A DNA stretch of 7,954 nucleotides. Source: Clostridiales bacterium (lineage in GTDB: Bacteria; Bacillota; Clostridia; Lachnospirales; Lachnospiraceae). Under the pieces are notes generated by a model that was given only the letters and a program-made list of their open reading frames with translations, had not been told where the DNA came from and made no database searches. Shown in pieces: positions 1 through 5,629 of the stretch. The stretch covers positions 1 through 7,954 of the forward strand of contig JAATEU010000148.1 in NCBI GenBank assembly GCA_015655565.1, in the 5' to 3' direction. Positions within the stretch are counted from its first letter, which is position 1; the number at the start of each line of letters is the position of its first letter. A program made the position numbers and the translations under genes.

Positions 1-1368
1 CAGCTTCAGGACATAGTAAAAAAAGTATTACTTCAGATGCAGGATAAACCTGTCGGGAAGCAGTTATCAGGTGTCTTTGAAGATATGGATGAAGCGGTAA
101 AGGCTTCAAAGAAAGCACAGGCAGTAATGCAGAAACTATCTATGGACTGCCGTGAAAAAATAATAGGCAACATTCGTAAGAAAACCATAGAAAATGCTGA
201 ACTTTTGGCAAAAATGGGTGTGGAAGAAACCGGTATGGGCAATGTGGGACATAAAACATTAAAGCATCAGTTACTGGCAGAAAGAACACCCGGTACGGAA
301 GATATTACAACAACAGCCTGGTCAGGAGACAGAGGTCTTACCTTAATTGAAATGGGGCCGTTTGGAGTAATTGGGGCAATCACACCCTGTACCAATCCCA
401 GTGAGACAATTCTTTGCAACAGCATCGGTATGATTGCAGGAGGCAACACGGTAGTATTTAATCCTCATCCGGCAGCAATCAAGGTATCAAACTTTTCTGT
501 CAGCCTGGTAAATGAAGCTTCTGTAGAAGCAGGCGGACCTGATAATATTGCGGTATCCGTAATTAAGCCTACTTTAGCAACGAGTGAAATCATGATGAAA
601 CATAAAGATATCCCGCTTATTGTAGCAACCGGAGGCCCGGGAGTGGTAACTACGGTTCTTTCCTCCGGAAAACGCGGTATCGGGGCAGGAGCCGGTAATC
701 CGCCGGTACTTGTAGATGAAACTGCAGATATAAAGAAAGCGGCAATGGATATCGTAAATGGCTGTACCTTTGATAATAATCTTCCGTGCATTGCGGAAAA
801 AGAAATTGTTGCAGTGAATCAAATAGCGGATGAATTAAAATTTTACTTGTTGGAAAACGGATGTTATGAAATTTCCAAAGAAGAACAGGACAAATTAACC
901 GCAGTAGTTTTAAAAGATAATAAATTAAACAGAAATTGTGTAGGTAAAGATGCCCGTACCTTACTTTCCCTGATCGGTGTCAATGCTCCTGAAAATATCC
1001 GCTGCATTATCTTTGAAGGCGAAAAAGAACACCCTCTTATTGCGGAAGAACTGATGATGCCGATTCTTGGTGTCGTAAGGGCAAAAGACATTGATGATGC
1101 AATCGAAAAAGCAGTATGGTTAGAGCACGGAAATCGTCATTCCGCACATATGCATTCGAAAAATGTAGACAATCTTACCCGTTTCGGTAAAGCAATTGAC
1201 ACTGCGATTTTTGTTAAGAATGCACCTTCTTATGCCGCTTTAGGATTTGGCGGAGAAGGCTTCTGTACTTTTACTATTGCCAGCAGAACCGGTGAAGGCT
1301 TAACATCAGCCCGTACATTTACCAAGCAGAGACGCTGTGTCATGTCGGACAGTCTATGCATAAGGTGA
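1..1368 (+). CDS. pduP: CoA-acylating aldehyde dehydrogenase, PduP/EutE type (5' partial)
   Basis: This enzyme would oxidise a short aldehyde to its acyl-CoA with NAD+ inside the microcompartment. The frame is open to the left edge, so the start lies outside; 455 codons are visible, close to the usual size of about 460, so only a few residues are missing. The first visible residues (LQDIVKKVLLQM) form an amphipathic helix typical of an encapsulation peptide, followed by a linker. The catalytic cysteine is in NNLPCIAEKE (codon 787-789), with the glycine-rich VATGGPGVV segment before it. The C-terminus (ARTFTKQRRCV) is typical of PduP. The ATG at 37 is an internal methionine, since using it would remove the targeting helix. 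Propionaldehyde is the inferred substrate; acetaldehyde or lactaldehyde cannot be excluded. The family call is firm. Confidence 0.95.
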   Translation, partial: QLQDIVKKVLLQMQDKPVGKQLSGVFEDMDEAVKASKKAQAVMQKLSMDCREKIIGNIRKKTIENAELLAKMGVEETGMGNVGHKTLKHQLLAERTPGTEDITTTAWSGDRGLTLIEMGPFGVIGAITPCTNPSETILCNSIGMIAGGNTVVFNPHPAAIKVSNFSVSLVNEASVEAGGPDNIAVSVIKPTLATSEIMMKHKDIPLIVATGGPGVVTTVLSSGKRGIGAGAGNPPVLVDETADIKKAAMDIVNGCTFDNNLPCIAEKEIVAVNQIADELKFYLLENGCYEISKEEQDKLTAVVLKDNKLNRNCVGKDARTLLSLIGVNAPENIRCIIFEGEKEHPLIAEELMMPILGVVRAKDIDDAIEKAVWLEHGNRHSAHMHSKNVDNLTRFGKAIDTAIFVKNAPSYAALGFGGEGFCTFTIASRTGEGLTSARTFTKQRRCVMSDSLCIR

Positions 1369-1371
1369 AAA

Positions 1372-1396
1372 GTGTGAAGAAAAAACATCTTCACAC
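1372..1396 (+). other. Hairpin 1 between aldehyde and alcohol dehydrogenase genes
   Basis: A perfect 9-bp inverted repeat, GTGTGAAGA (1372-1380) and TCTTCACAC (1388-1396), has a 7-base A-rich loop and starts 3 bases after the stop codon. No T-run follows, so it does not look like an intrinsic terminator. A 3'-end stabiliser or RNA-processing element is inferred. Confidence 0.6.
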
Positions 1397-1398
1397 CA

Positions 1399-1444
1399 GA
1401 AGAACCTAGAAATGAGCAAAAATGTGCTCATTCCAAGCTTCTTC
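1399..1444 (+). other. Hairpin 2, two-tier stem
   Basis: The inner stem is a perfect 8 bp, AATGAGCA (1411-1418) with TGCTCATT (1425-1432), around a 6-base loop. An outer 6-bp stem, GAAGAA (1399-1404) with TTCTTC (1439-1444), can close below it across an internal loop. The bases after it (CCTTATTATTT) are T-rich but interrupted, so at most this is a weak or attenuating terminator. Confidence 0.5.
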
Positions 1445-1456
1445 CCTTATTATTTG

Positions 1457-1478
1457 TGATGCCGCAGAAGCGGCATCA
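1457..1478 (+). other. Hairpin 3, GC-rich stem with AGAA loop
   Basis: A perfect 9-bp stem, TGATGCCGC (1457-1465) with GCGGCATCA (1470-1478), encloses the four-base loop AGAA and can extend by two G-T pairs. It lies about 70 bases before the alcohol dehydrogenase start. No T-run follows. It is the third consecutive hairpin in this gap and likely protects or processes the downstream transcript. Confidence 0.6.
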
Positions 1479-1545
1479 TGTCGGGAAGGTTGAAAGAAAA
1501 CATAATATATGCAATGGGTGTAAAAATAAAAATGGAGGATTCGTT

Positions 1546-2751
1546 ATGGATGTAAATTCATCAAATATTGAAGAAATCGTAAAGCAGGTTCTTCAGGAAA
1601 TGAAAAATGGACCGGAAAATAAAGCTTTTGACAAACCGGCCGGAACCATTTCTAAGACCGGCAGAGTAGCAATGCTTACAAAATTAGAGCAATTTGAAAT
1701 AAAGGAATATCCGATTCCGGAACTTGGTGATAATGATATTCTTGTAAAGGTAGAAGGATGCGGAATTTGTGGTACGGATGCACATGAATTTAAAAGGGAT
1801 CCGTTTGGCCTGATTCCGGTTGCTTTAGGTCATGAAGGCACCGGCGAAGTTGTTAAACTGGGTAAAAACGTAAAAAAGGACAGTGCCGGAAAACCGCTGG
1901 CTGTTGGAGATAAGGTAGTTTCCTGTATGATATTTAAAGATAATCCGGATATTACCATGTTTGACTTAAACAAGCAGAATGTCGGTGGAGCAGATGTTTA
2001 TGGATTGCTTCCTGACGATGATATTCATTTAAACGGCTGGTTTTCTGATTATATTGTAATCCGGGGAGGTTCCACTATTTTTAATGTAAGTGAACTGGAT
2101 TTGGACTCAAGAATCTTAATTGAACCTTGTGCCGTATTAATTCATGCAGTGGAAAGAGCAAAAACCACCGGGATTTTAAGGTTTAACAGCAGGGTTGTTG
2201 TCCAGGGCTGCGGACCCATCGGACTTATCTGTATTGCCGTACTTCGGACAATGGGTATTGAAAATATTGTCGCGGTGGACGGGGAACAGAAAAGACTGGA
2301 ATTTTCAAAGAAAATGGGAGCTGAAGGGGCAGTTAACTTCAAGGAATTTAAAGGAATTGAAGCATTGGCGGAAGGTGTGCAAAATGCTTTTGGTGGACAT
2401 TTGGCAGATTTTGCTTTTCAATGTACGGGTTCGCCGGCAGGACATGCCAACATCTATAAATTTATCCGTAACGGCGGCGGACTTTGTGAGCTTGGTTTCT
2501 TTATCAATGGCGGAGATGCTACTATTAATCCTCATTTTGATATTTGTGCAAAAGAAATCACAACAGTGGGCTCATGGGTGTACACCTTAAGGGATTATGC
2601 CACAACCTTTGATTTCTTAAAAAGGGCAAAGGGAATCGGCCTTCCTATGGAAGAATTAATTACCCATAAATTTACTCTGGATCAGATAAATGAAGGCTTT
2701 ATTACAAATCTTAAGATGGAAGGTTTAAAAATTGCCGTTGTTAATGTATAA
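1546..2751 (+). CDS. Zinc-dependent medium-chain alcohol dehydrogenase with encapsulation peptide
   Basis: This MDR enzyme (GroES-like plus Rossmann domains, 401 aa) probably reduces the pathway aldehyde to its alcohol and so regenerates NAD+ for the aldehyde dehydrogenase. I chose the ATG at 1546 because GGAGG sits 7 bases upstream; the open frame extends to a GTG at 1456, but that part runs through hairpin 3. Residues 7-20 (NIEEIVKQVLQEMK) form an encapsulation-type helix, with a linker to about residue 38. Expected catalytic zinc ligands are C75 (CGICGTD), H96 (GHE) and E193 (IEPC). G221-G226 (GCGPIG) binds the nucleotide, and D245 after the second strand suggests NAD(H) over NADP(H). The four-cysteine structural-zinc lobe is missing: the segment after GDKVV holds one cysteine. 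It replaces the iron-type PduQ of B12-dependent pdu operons. Confidence 0.9.
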   Translation: MDVNSSNIEEIVKQVLQEMKNGPENKAFDKPAGTISKTGRVAMLTKLEQFEIKEYPIPELGDNDILVKVEGCGICGTDAHEFKRDPFGLIPVALGHEGTGEVVKLGKNVKKDSAGKPLAVGDKVVSCMIFKDNPDITMFDLNKQNVGGADVYGLLPDDDIHLNGWFSDYIVIRGGSTIFNVSELDLDSRILIEPCAVLIHAVERAKTTGILRFNSRVVVQGCGPIGLICIAVLRTMGIENIVAVDGEQKRLEFSKKMGAEGAVNFKEFKGIEALAEGVQNAFGGHLADFAFQCTGSPAGHANIYKFIRNGGGLCELGFFINGGDATINPHFDICAKEITTVGSWVYTLRDYATTFDFLKRAKGIGLPMEELITHKFTLDQINEGFITNLKMEGLKIAVVNV

Positions 2752-2781
2752 TGAATAAAGGAAGAAAGGCATGGAGTATGT

Positions 2782-3096
2782 ATGGCTAATGCTGTTGGAA
2801 TGATAGAAGTGTTTGGACTTGTAGCGGCTTTCGTTGCAGGAGATGCCGGCTGTAAAGCAGCGAATGTCACGATTGAAACCTTCGATCGTAATAAACCCGC
2901 TAATGCGGACAGCCTTCCCGTTCCTTTAATTGTTATGGTGAAGTTTCGCGGAAGTGTGGAGGATGTGAAAGCGGCGGTTGAAGCGGCTGAGGCGGCAGCA
3001 AATAAAGTATCCGGGGTTATAACAAAGCATGTTATTGCCAATCCGGAAAAGGATACGGAAAAATTGCTTGTATTAAACGGATTCGATAAAAGTTAA
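2782..3096 (+). CDS. BMC-H hexameric shell protein with enlarged pore loop
   Basis: A single BMC domain (104 aa) that would form a flat hexameric shell tile. The N-terminus (ANAVGMIEVFGLVAAFVAGDAGCKAANV) and the later VMVKFRGSVEDVKAAVEAAEAAA and HVIANP segments mark the fold. Between the second and third strands, where the two paralogues downstream carry TEKIGSGLV, this protein has a longer loop (residues about 32-50, including NKPANADSLPVP), about nine residues more, with no GSG pore motif. The start follows GGAG at 5-base spacing and lies 30 bases after the alcohol dehydrogenase stop. Its pore is likely to differ from a PduA pore; what it admits is unknown. Confidence 0.92.
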   Translation: MANAVGMIEVFGLVAAFVAGDAGCKAANVTIETFDRNKPANADSLPVPLIVMVKFRGSVEDVKAAVEAAEAAANKVSGVITKHVIANPEKDTEKLLVLNGFDKS

Positions 3097-3224
3097 GAAT
3101 GTTAATACGTGTGTAAGGTGTGTGGAATGAATTTTATCTAAACTATATTAATTTTAAAGATTTATTTTAGAAGTTAACAATTAAAAATTATAAAAAAATG
3201 TAATCAATCAGGAGGATAATAAGA
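3097..3224 (+). promoter_or_regulatory. Very AT-rich leader of the second BMC-H gene, possible internal promoter
   Basis: This gap is strikingly AT-rich: I count 9 G/C in the 80 bases 3131-3210. Boxes such as TATATT (3144-3149), TTAACA (3174-3179) and TATAAA (3189-3194) occur, but none pairs with a good partner at 17-base spacing, so no promoter can be assigned. The leader ends in a perfect GGAGG (3211-3215), 9 bases before the ATG. An internal promoter or an unstructured, highly translated leader would suit an abundant shell protein. Confidence 0.3.
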
Positions 3225-3500
3225 ATGGCACAAGAAGCATTAGGAATGGTAGAAACCAGAGGATTAACCGCAGCTATTGAAGCAGCAGATGCAATGGTGA
3301 AAGCGGCTGAGGTTGTATTGGTAGGAACAGAAAAAATCGGTTCAGGCCTTGTAACAGTTTTAGTACGCGGTGATGTAGGAGCTGTCAAGGCAGCTACTGA
3401 AGTTGGCGCGGCAGCAGCTGCAAGACTTGGTGAATTAGTTGCTGTTCATGTAATACCAAGACCACATATGGACGTAGAAAAAATACTTCCGAAGATTTGA
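3225..3500 (+). CDS. pduA: BMC-H major shell protein, PduA/PduJ type
   Basis: A canonical 91-aa BMC-H protein, expected to form hexamers and tile the shell facets. The pore segment [17 protein letters not shown] (GSG at about residues 39-41) and the C-terminus [16 protein letters not shown] closely match PduA and PduJ. Such pores in the Pdu shell favour small polar substrates over aldehydes. The ribosome binding site GGAGG is the best of the shell genes and suggests high expression. The protein is about 80 % identical, by my eye alignment, to the BMC domain of the gene at 3929-4441, and the first 32 bases of the two BMC-coding parts are identical. pduA or pduJ would be equally fair names. Confidence 0.95.
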   Translation: MAQEALGMVETRGLTAAIEAADAMVKAAEVVLVGTEKIGSGLVTVLVRGDVGAVKAATEVGAAAAARLGELVAVHVIPRPHMDVEKILPKI

Positions 3501-3608
3501 ACTATACTTGTAAGCCCAACTCAAAAGGAAGTTCAGTGTGAAAGAGAAATCGTTTTTAACACCCCTTGAATTAAAAGAATGCAAAGGGCATGCAGATGGG
3601 AGCTTATA

Positions 3609-3893
3609 ATGAAATCATTCGGATTTATTGAAATTCCAAGCGTAACAGCAGCAATTGAAGCACTTGATACCATGTGTAAAACAGCCGATGTTGAATTTGT
3701 TACATGGGAGCGGAAACTGGGTGGAAGACTTGTAACAATTATAGTTCAAGGTGATGTATCTGCGGTAATTCAAGCAGTTGAGAGCGCAGCCGGACAAGCA
3801 ATGAAACCCTGTGTGCACGCAGTAATACCCAATCCCCATGAGGAAACGGTTAAAATGGTAAATATAAGTGCAAGCAGATTAAGTAGGCAGTAA
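3609..3893 (+). CDS. BMC-H shell protein with LGGRL pore loop
   Basis: A 94-aa single BMC domain protein, diverged from its neighbours. Fold markers are [17 protein letters not shown] near the start, [18 protein letters not shown] in the middle, and [13 protein letters not shown] near the end. The pore loop reads [10 protein letters not shown], placing an arginine where the PduA-like pores have GSGL. The start at 3609 is preferred to the in-frame ATG at 3579 because GGGAG lies 6 bases upstream and the protein then begins directly with the BMC fold. A short basic tail (SASRLSRQ) follows the domain. It is probably a minor shell tile with its own pore selectivity; the exact role is unknown. Confidence 0.9.
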   Translation: MKSFGFIEIPSVTAAIEALDTMCKTADVEFVTWERKLGGRLVTIIVQGDVSAVIQAVESAAGQAMKPCVHAVIPNPHEETVKMVNISASRLSRQ

Positions 3894-3917
3894 TCGACGC
3901 TGGCTTCGATTATGCAA

Positions 3918-3931
3918 AAGGAGCTAATATG
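3918..3931 (+). promoter_or_regulatory. Ribosome binding site and start of the long BMC-H form
   Basis: AAGGAG (3918-3923), a 5-base spacer and ATG (3929) form a good initiation site. It argues that the 78-residue extension is really translated and is not an accident of an open frame. Confidence 0.7.
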
Positions 3932-4441
3932 GCAGAAGAAAAAAAGCCTGAGGAAATAAAAGCAGCAACAGAAGAAACAGTAAAGGCAACGGTAAAAGGA
4001 ACAGTTAAAAAAGCAGCAAAAGAGACAGCAAAAGAGGCAGCAAAAGCAGCAGTTAAAGAGACAGCAAAAGCAGTAACCAAAGAACCGGTAAAAGCAATAA
4101 AAGAAACAATAAAACCAATAAAAAATGAAATAGCTAAAACAGCTGTTAAGGAGGAAAAAAGAATGGCACAAGAAGCATTAGGAATGGTAGAAACAAGAGG
4201 TTTAGTAGCAGCAATAGAAGCAGCAGATGCAATGTTAAAGGCAGCAAATGTTACATTAGTAGGCACAGAAAAAATTGGGTCCGGTCTTGTAAGTGTAATG
4301 GTAAGAGGAGATGTAGGTGCGGTAAAAGCAGCAGTAGAATCCGGTGCAAGTTCAGCATCAAAGCTTGGTGAATTAGTAGCTACCCATGTAATTCCAAGAC
4401 CGCACACAGATGTAGAAAAGATTCTTCCATCTTTAAAATAA
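3929..4441 (+). CDS. BMC-H shell protein with lysine-rich repeat extension; two start sites likely
   Basis: The long product is 170 aa: a 78-residue low-complexity extension, then a complete PduA-like BMC-H domain (residues 79-170; pore [10 protein letters not shown], end [15 protein letters not shown]). The extension is rich in K, A, E, T and V. In residues 16-55 it consists of ten tandem tetrads ending in lysine, such as ETAK and AAVK, so it should be helical and net positive. Methionine 79 has its own strong ribosome binding site, so a 92-aa standard shell protein is probably also made. The PduB/PduB' pair of the Pdu compartment is a known precedent for a shell gene with two starts, where the longer N-terminus ties shell to enzyme core. 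An anchoring, cargo-recruiting or shell-to-polymer role for this extension is inference. It follows the previous shell gene by 35 bases. Confidence 0.9.
   Translation: MAEEKKPEEIKAATEETVKATVKGTVKKAAKETAKEAAKAAVKETAKAVTKEPVKAIKETIKPIKNEIAKTAVKEEKRMAQEALGMVETRGLVAAIEAADAMLKAANVTLVGTEKIGSGLVSVMVRGDVGAVKAAVESGASSASKLGELVATHVIPRPHTDVEKILPSLK
3974..4093 (+). repeat. Ten degenerate 12-bp tandem repeats coding xxxK tetrads
   Basis: These 120 bases split into ten in-frame 12-base units, each ending in a lysine codon (AAA or AAG). GAGACAGCAAAA occurs exactly at 4022-4033 and 4058-4069, and GAGGCAGCAAAA differs from it by one base. The units code [36 protein letters not shown] and EPVK. A minisatellite of this kind could change unit number by slippage between strains. 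Confidence 0.8.
4148..4165 (+). promoter_or_regulatory. Internal ribosome binding site and second start in the extended BMC-H gene
   Basis: AAGGAGG (4148-4154), an 8-base A-rich spacer and ATG (4163) lie in frame inside the long gene. The same arrangement, GGAGG with an A-rich spacer then ATGGCACAAGAAGCATTAGG, precedes the paralogue at 3225. The site is stronger than the outer one, so the short 92-aa form may be the more abundant product. Confidence 0.75.
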
Positions 4442-4468
4442 TCTGCTTTTCTGCTTTGATTCGGGGTA

Positions 4469-4506
4469 TGCAGCTCTTTGTAACTGAAAAGTTGCATGGA
4501 GCTGTA
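4469..4506 (+). other. Two-tier hairpin with GAAA tetraloop before pduL
   Basis: The outer stem pairs TGCAGCTC (4469-4476) with GAGCTGTA (4499-4506), 8 bp including one G-T. A symmetric 3 by 3 internal loop follows, then the inner stem GTAACT (4480-4485) with AGTTGC (4490-4495), capped by a GAAA tetraloop. There is no T-run downstream, so it is not a standard terminator. It lies between the shell block and pduL and may limit read-through, stabilise the shell mRNA or mark a processing site. Confidence 0.5.
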
Positions 4507-4608
4507 AAACCTATAATGGAATAATGAAGGAAACGTAATAAACGGGCTTGAGCCAGACAGCGGCAGTAGTCCTTAAATATCTGAATATGAGAAGAGTAGG
4601 TGAATTTC

Positions 4609-5250
4609 TTGGAAGAAAAAACAATTGAAGTGATTACAAGGCTGGTAATGGAAGCAATGAATCAAAAAACTTCGGAACAAGGGTTTGCTGTTCCCATAGG
4701 CGTATCAGCAAGACATGTCCATTTAACACAGGAAGATGTAGAAACCCTGTTTGGAAAGGGATATGAGTTAACCAAGAAAAAAGAATTAATGGGCGGGCAG
4801 TTTGCCTCCAATGAAATTGTTACAATTGTAGGCCTGAAACTCAGGGCAATGGAAAATGTAAGAATACTGGGGCCGGTGCGTAAGGCGTCACAGGTAGAAA
4901 TATCCGCAACCGACGCAATTAAATTAGGAATTAAGACACCAATCAGGGAATCCGGTGATATTAAAGGTTCCGCACCAATTGCAATTGTTGGTCCTAAAGG
5001 AGTGGTTTATTTAAAAGAAGGCTGTATTATTGCCAAAAGACATATTCACATGTCGCCGGAGGATGTCAAAGCGGCAGGGGTAAACAATGGGGATACCGTA
5101 TCCGTACAGGTTGAAAATGAAAGAGGCACCACTTTCAATCATGTACAAATCCGTGTAGATAAAAGCTATACCCTGGAAATGCATATTGATACGGATGAAG
5201 CAAATGCAGCGAAGATCAGTACGGGTGACACCGCCGTAATAATAAAATAG
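4609..5250 (+). CDS. pduL: Phosphate propanoyltransferase PduL
   Basis: PduL swaps CoA for phosphate on acyl-CoA, giving acyl-phosphate for ATP formation and recycling CoA inside the shell. The two paired-histidine motifs of the family are present, SARHVHLT (H36, H38) and KRHIHMSP (H145, H147), with H192 in HIDTDEANA; these are the expected dinuclear-zinc ligands. Residues 2-18 (EEKTIEVITRLVMEAMN) form an encapsulation-type helix. I prefer the TTG at 4609 because AGGTGA (4598-4603) stands 5 bases upstream; the in-frame GTG at 4600 lies inside that ribosome binding site. The product is then 213 aa, normal for the family. A weak TTG start may keep expression below the shell genes. Confidence 0.93.
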   Translation: MEEKTIEVITRLVMEAMNQKTSEQGFAVPIGVSARHVHLTQEDVETLFGKGYELTKKKELMGGQFASNEIVTIVGLKLRAMENVRILGPVRKASQVEISATDAIKLGIKTPIRESGDIKGSAPIAIVGPKGVVYLKEGCIIAKRHIHMSPEDVKAAGVNNGDTVSVQVENERGTTFNHVQIRVDKSYTLEMHIDTDEANAAKISTGDTAVIIK

Positions 5251-5353
5251 GAATTAATGACATAGGAAACTAGGAGTCTGCCCGGGCCGGACGTCTTATG
5301 CCAATAAAATAAATATAAGGCTTATTCTCAGAAAATAATAAGTAGGTGATGAT
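5251..5353 (+). other. Spacer before the pentamer gene with a short GC hairpin
   Basis: About 100 bases separate pduL from the next gene. GTCTG (5276-5280) can pair with CGGAC (5288-5292) around CCCGGGC, and CTTATT (5321-5326) with AATAAG (5337-5342) just before the AGGTGA ribosome binding site (5344-5349). Both stems are short. I see no terminator and no riboswitch motif I recognise. Confidence 0.3.
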
Positions 5354-5620
5354 ATGATCGTAGGTAAAGTAGTAGGCAGTGTAGTGGCAACAAGAAAAAA
5401 CGAGAACCTGGTAGGCAGTAAATTCTTAATTGTTGAACCATTTGAAAAAATGGAACAGGGCAAAGGAAGAATTGTTGCAATTGATAATGTGGGCGCAGGT
5501 ATCGGAGAAATCGTACTTGTAGCAAAAGGCAGTGCGGCACGTATTGGCTGTAATATGGAAGCTTCCCCTGTTGATGCTGCAATTGTTGGAATTGTAGATG
5601 ACGGAATCGGACTGGAGTAG
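5354..5620 (+). CDS. pduN: BMC-P pentameric vertex protein, EutN/CcmL/PduN family
   Basis: An 88-aa single-domain protein that would form pentamers closing the vertices of the polyhedral shell. The start MIVGKVVGSVVATRKNE, the middle segment FLIVEP and the GAGIGEIVLVAKGSAAR stretch are hallmarks of the family, as is the VDAAIVGIVD ending; the length is standard. AGGTGA sits 4 bases before the ATG. It is the only BMC-P gene in the window. The stop is 9 bases before the PduS start, so the two are surely cotranscribed and perhaps translationally coupled. Confidence 0.95.
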   Translation: MIVGKVVGSVVATRKNENLVGSKFLIVEPFEKMEQGKGRIVAIDNVGAGIGEIVLVAKGSAARIGCNMEASPVDAAIVGIVDDGIGLE

Positions 5621-5629
5621 AGTTGATAT

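Noticed and set aside
1372..1478. Intrinsic transcription terminators after the aldehyde dehydrogenase
   Set aside because: None of the three stems is followed by a run of T; the best downstream stretch is CCTTATTATTT after hairpin 2, and the next genes belong to the same pathway.
1456..1545. Thirty-codon N-terminal extension of the alcohol dehydrogenase from a GTG at 1456
   Set aside because: It starts in hairpin 3, has no ribosome binding site and would bury the encapsulation helix; ATG 1546 has GGAGG at good spacing.
1480..1545. Promoter with TTGAAA (1490-1495) and TAATAT (1503-1508) before the alcohol dehydrogenase
   Set aside because: The spacing is 7 bases instead of about 17, and no other -10 box lies at the right distance.
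2195..2590. Second + strand open frame (131 aa) inside the alcohol dehydrogenase gene
   Set aside because: It is an out-of-frame shadow with no domain and no ribosome binding site.
3579..3608. Upstream ATG for the third BMC-H gene
   Set aside because: The extra ten residues (MQRACRWELI) do not fit the family, and the GGGAG site serves the ATG at 3609.
3770..4171. Reverse-strand open frame very rich in Cys and Phe (133 aa)
   Set aside because: The composition is the antisense reading of AAA, GCA and similar codons in the 12-bp repeat region; no membrane-protein or metal-binding family fits.
3910..4497. Long reverse-strand open frame (195 aa) opposite the extended BMC-H gene
   Set aside because: It is rich in Ala, Ser, Thr and Phe only because it mirrors the repeat-rich + strand gene. 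It has no recognisable domain, and the + strand frame has clear BMC-H homology and ribosome binding sites.
4507..4608. Possible riboswitch or small RNA before pduL
   Set aside because: Short pairings such as GGCT with AGCC exist, but I could not match conserved cores of cobalamin, T-box or other riboswitches I know. A covariance-model search would decide.
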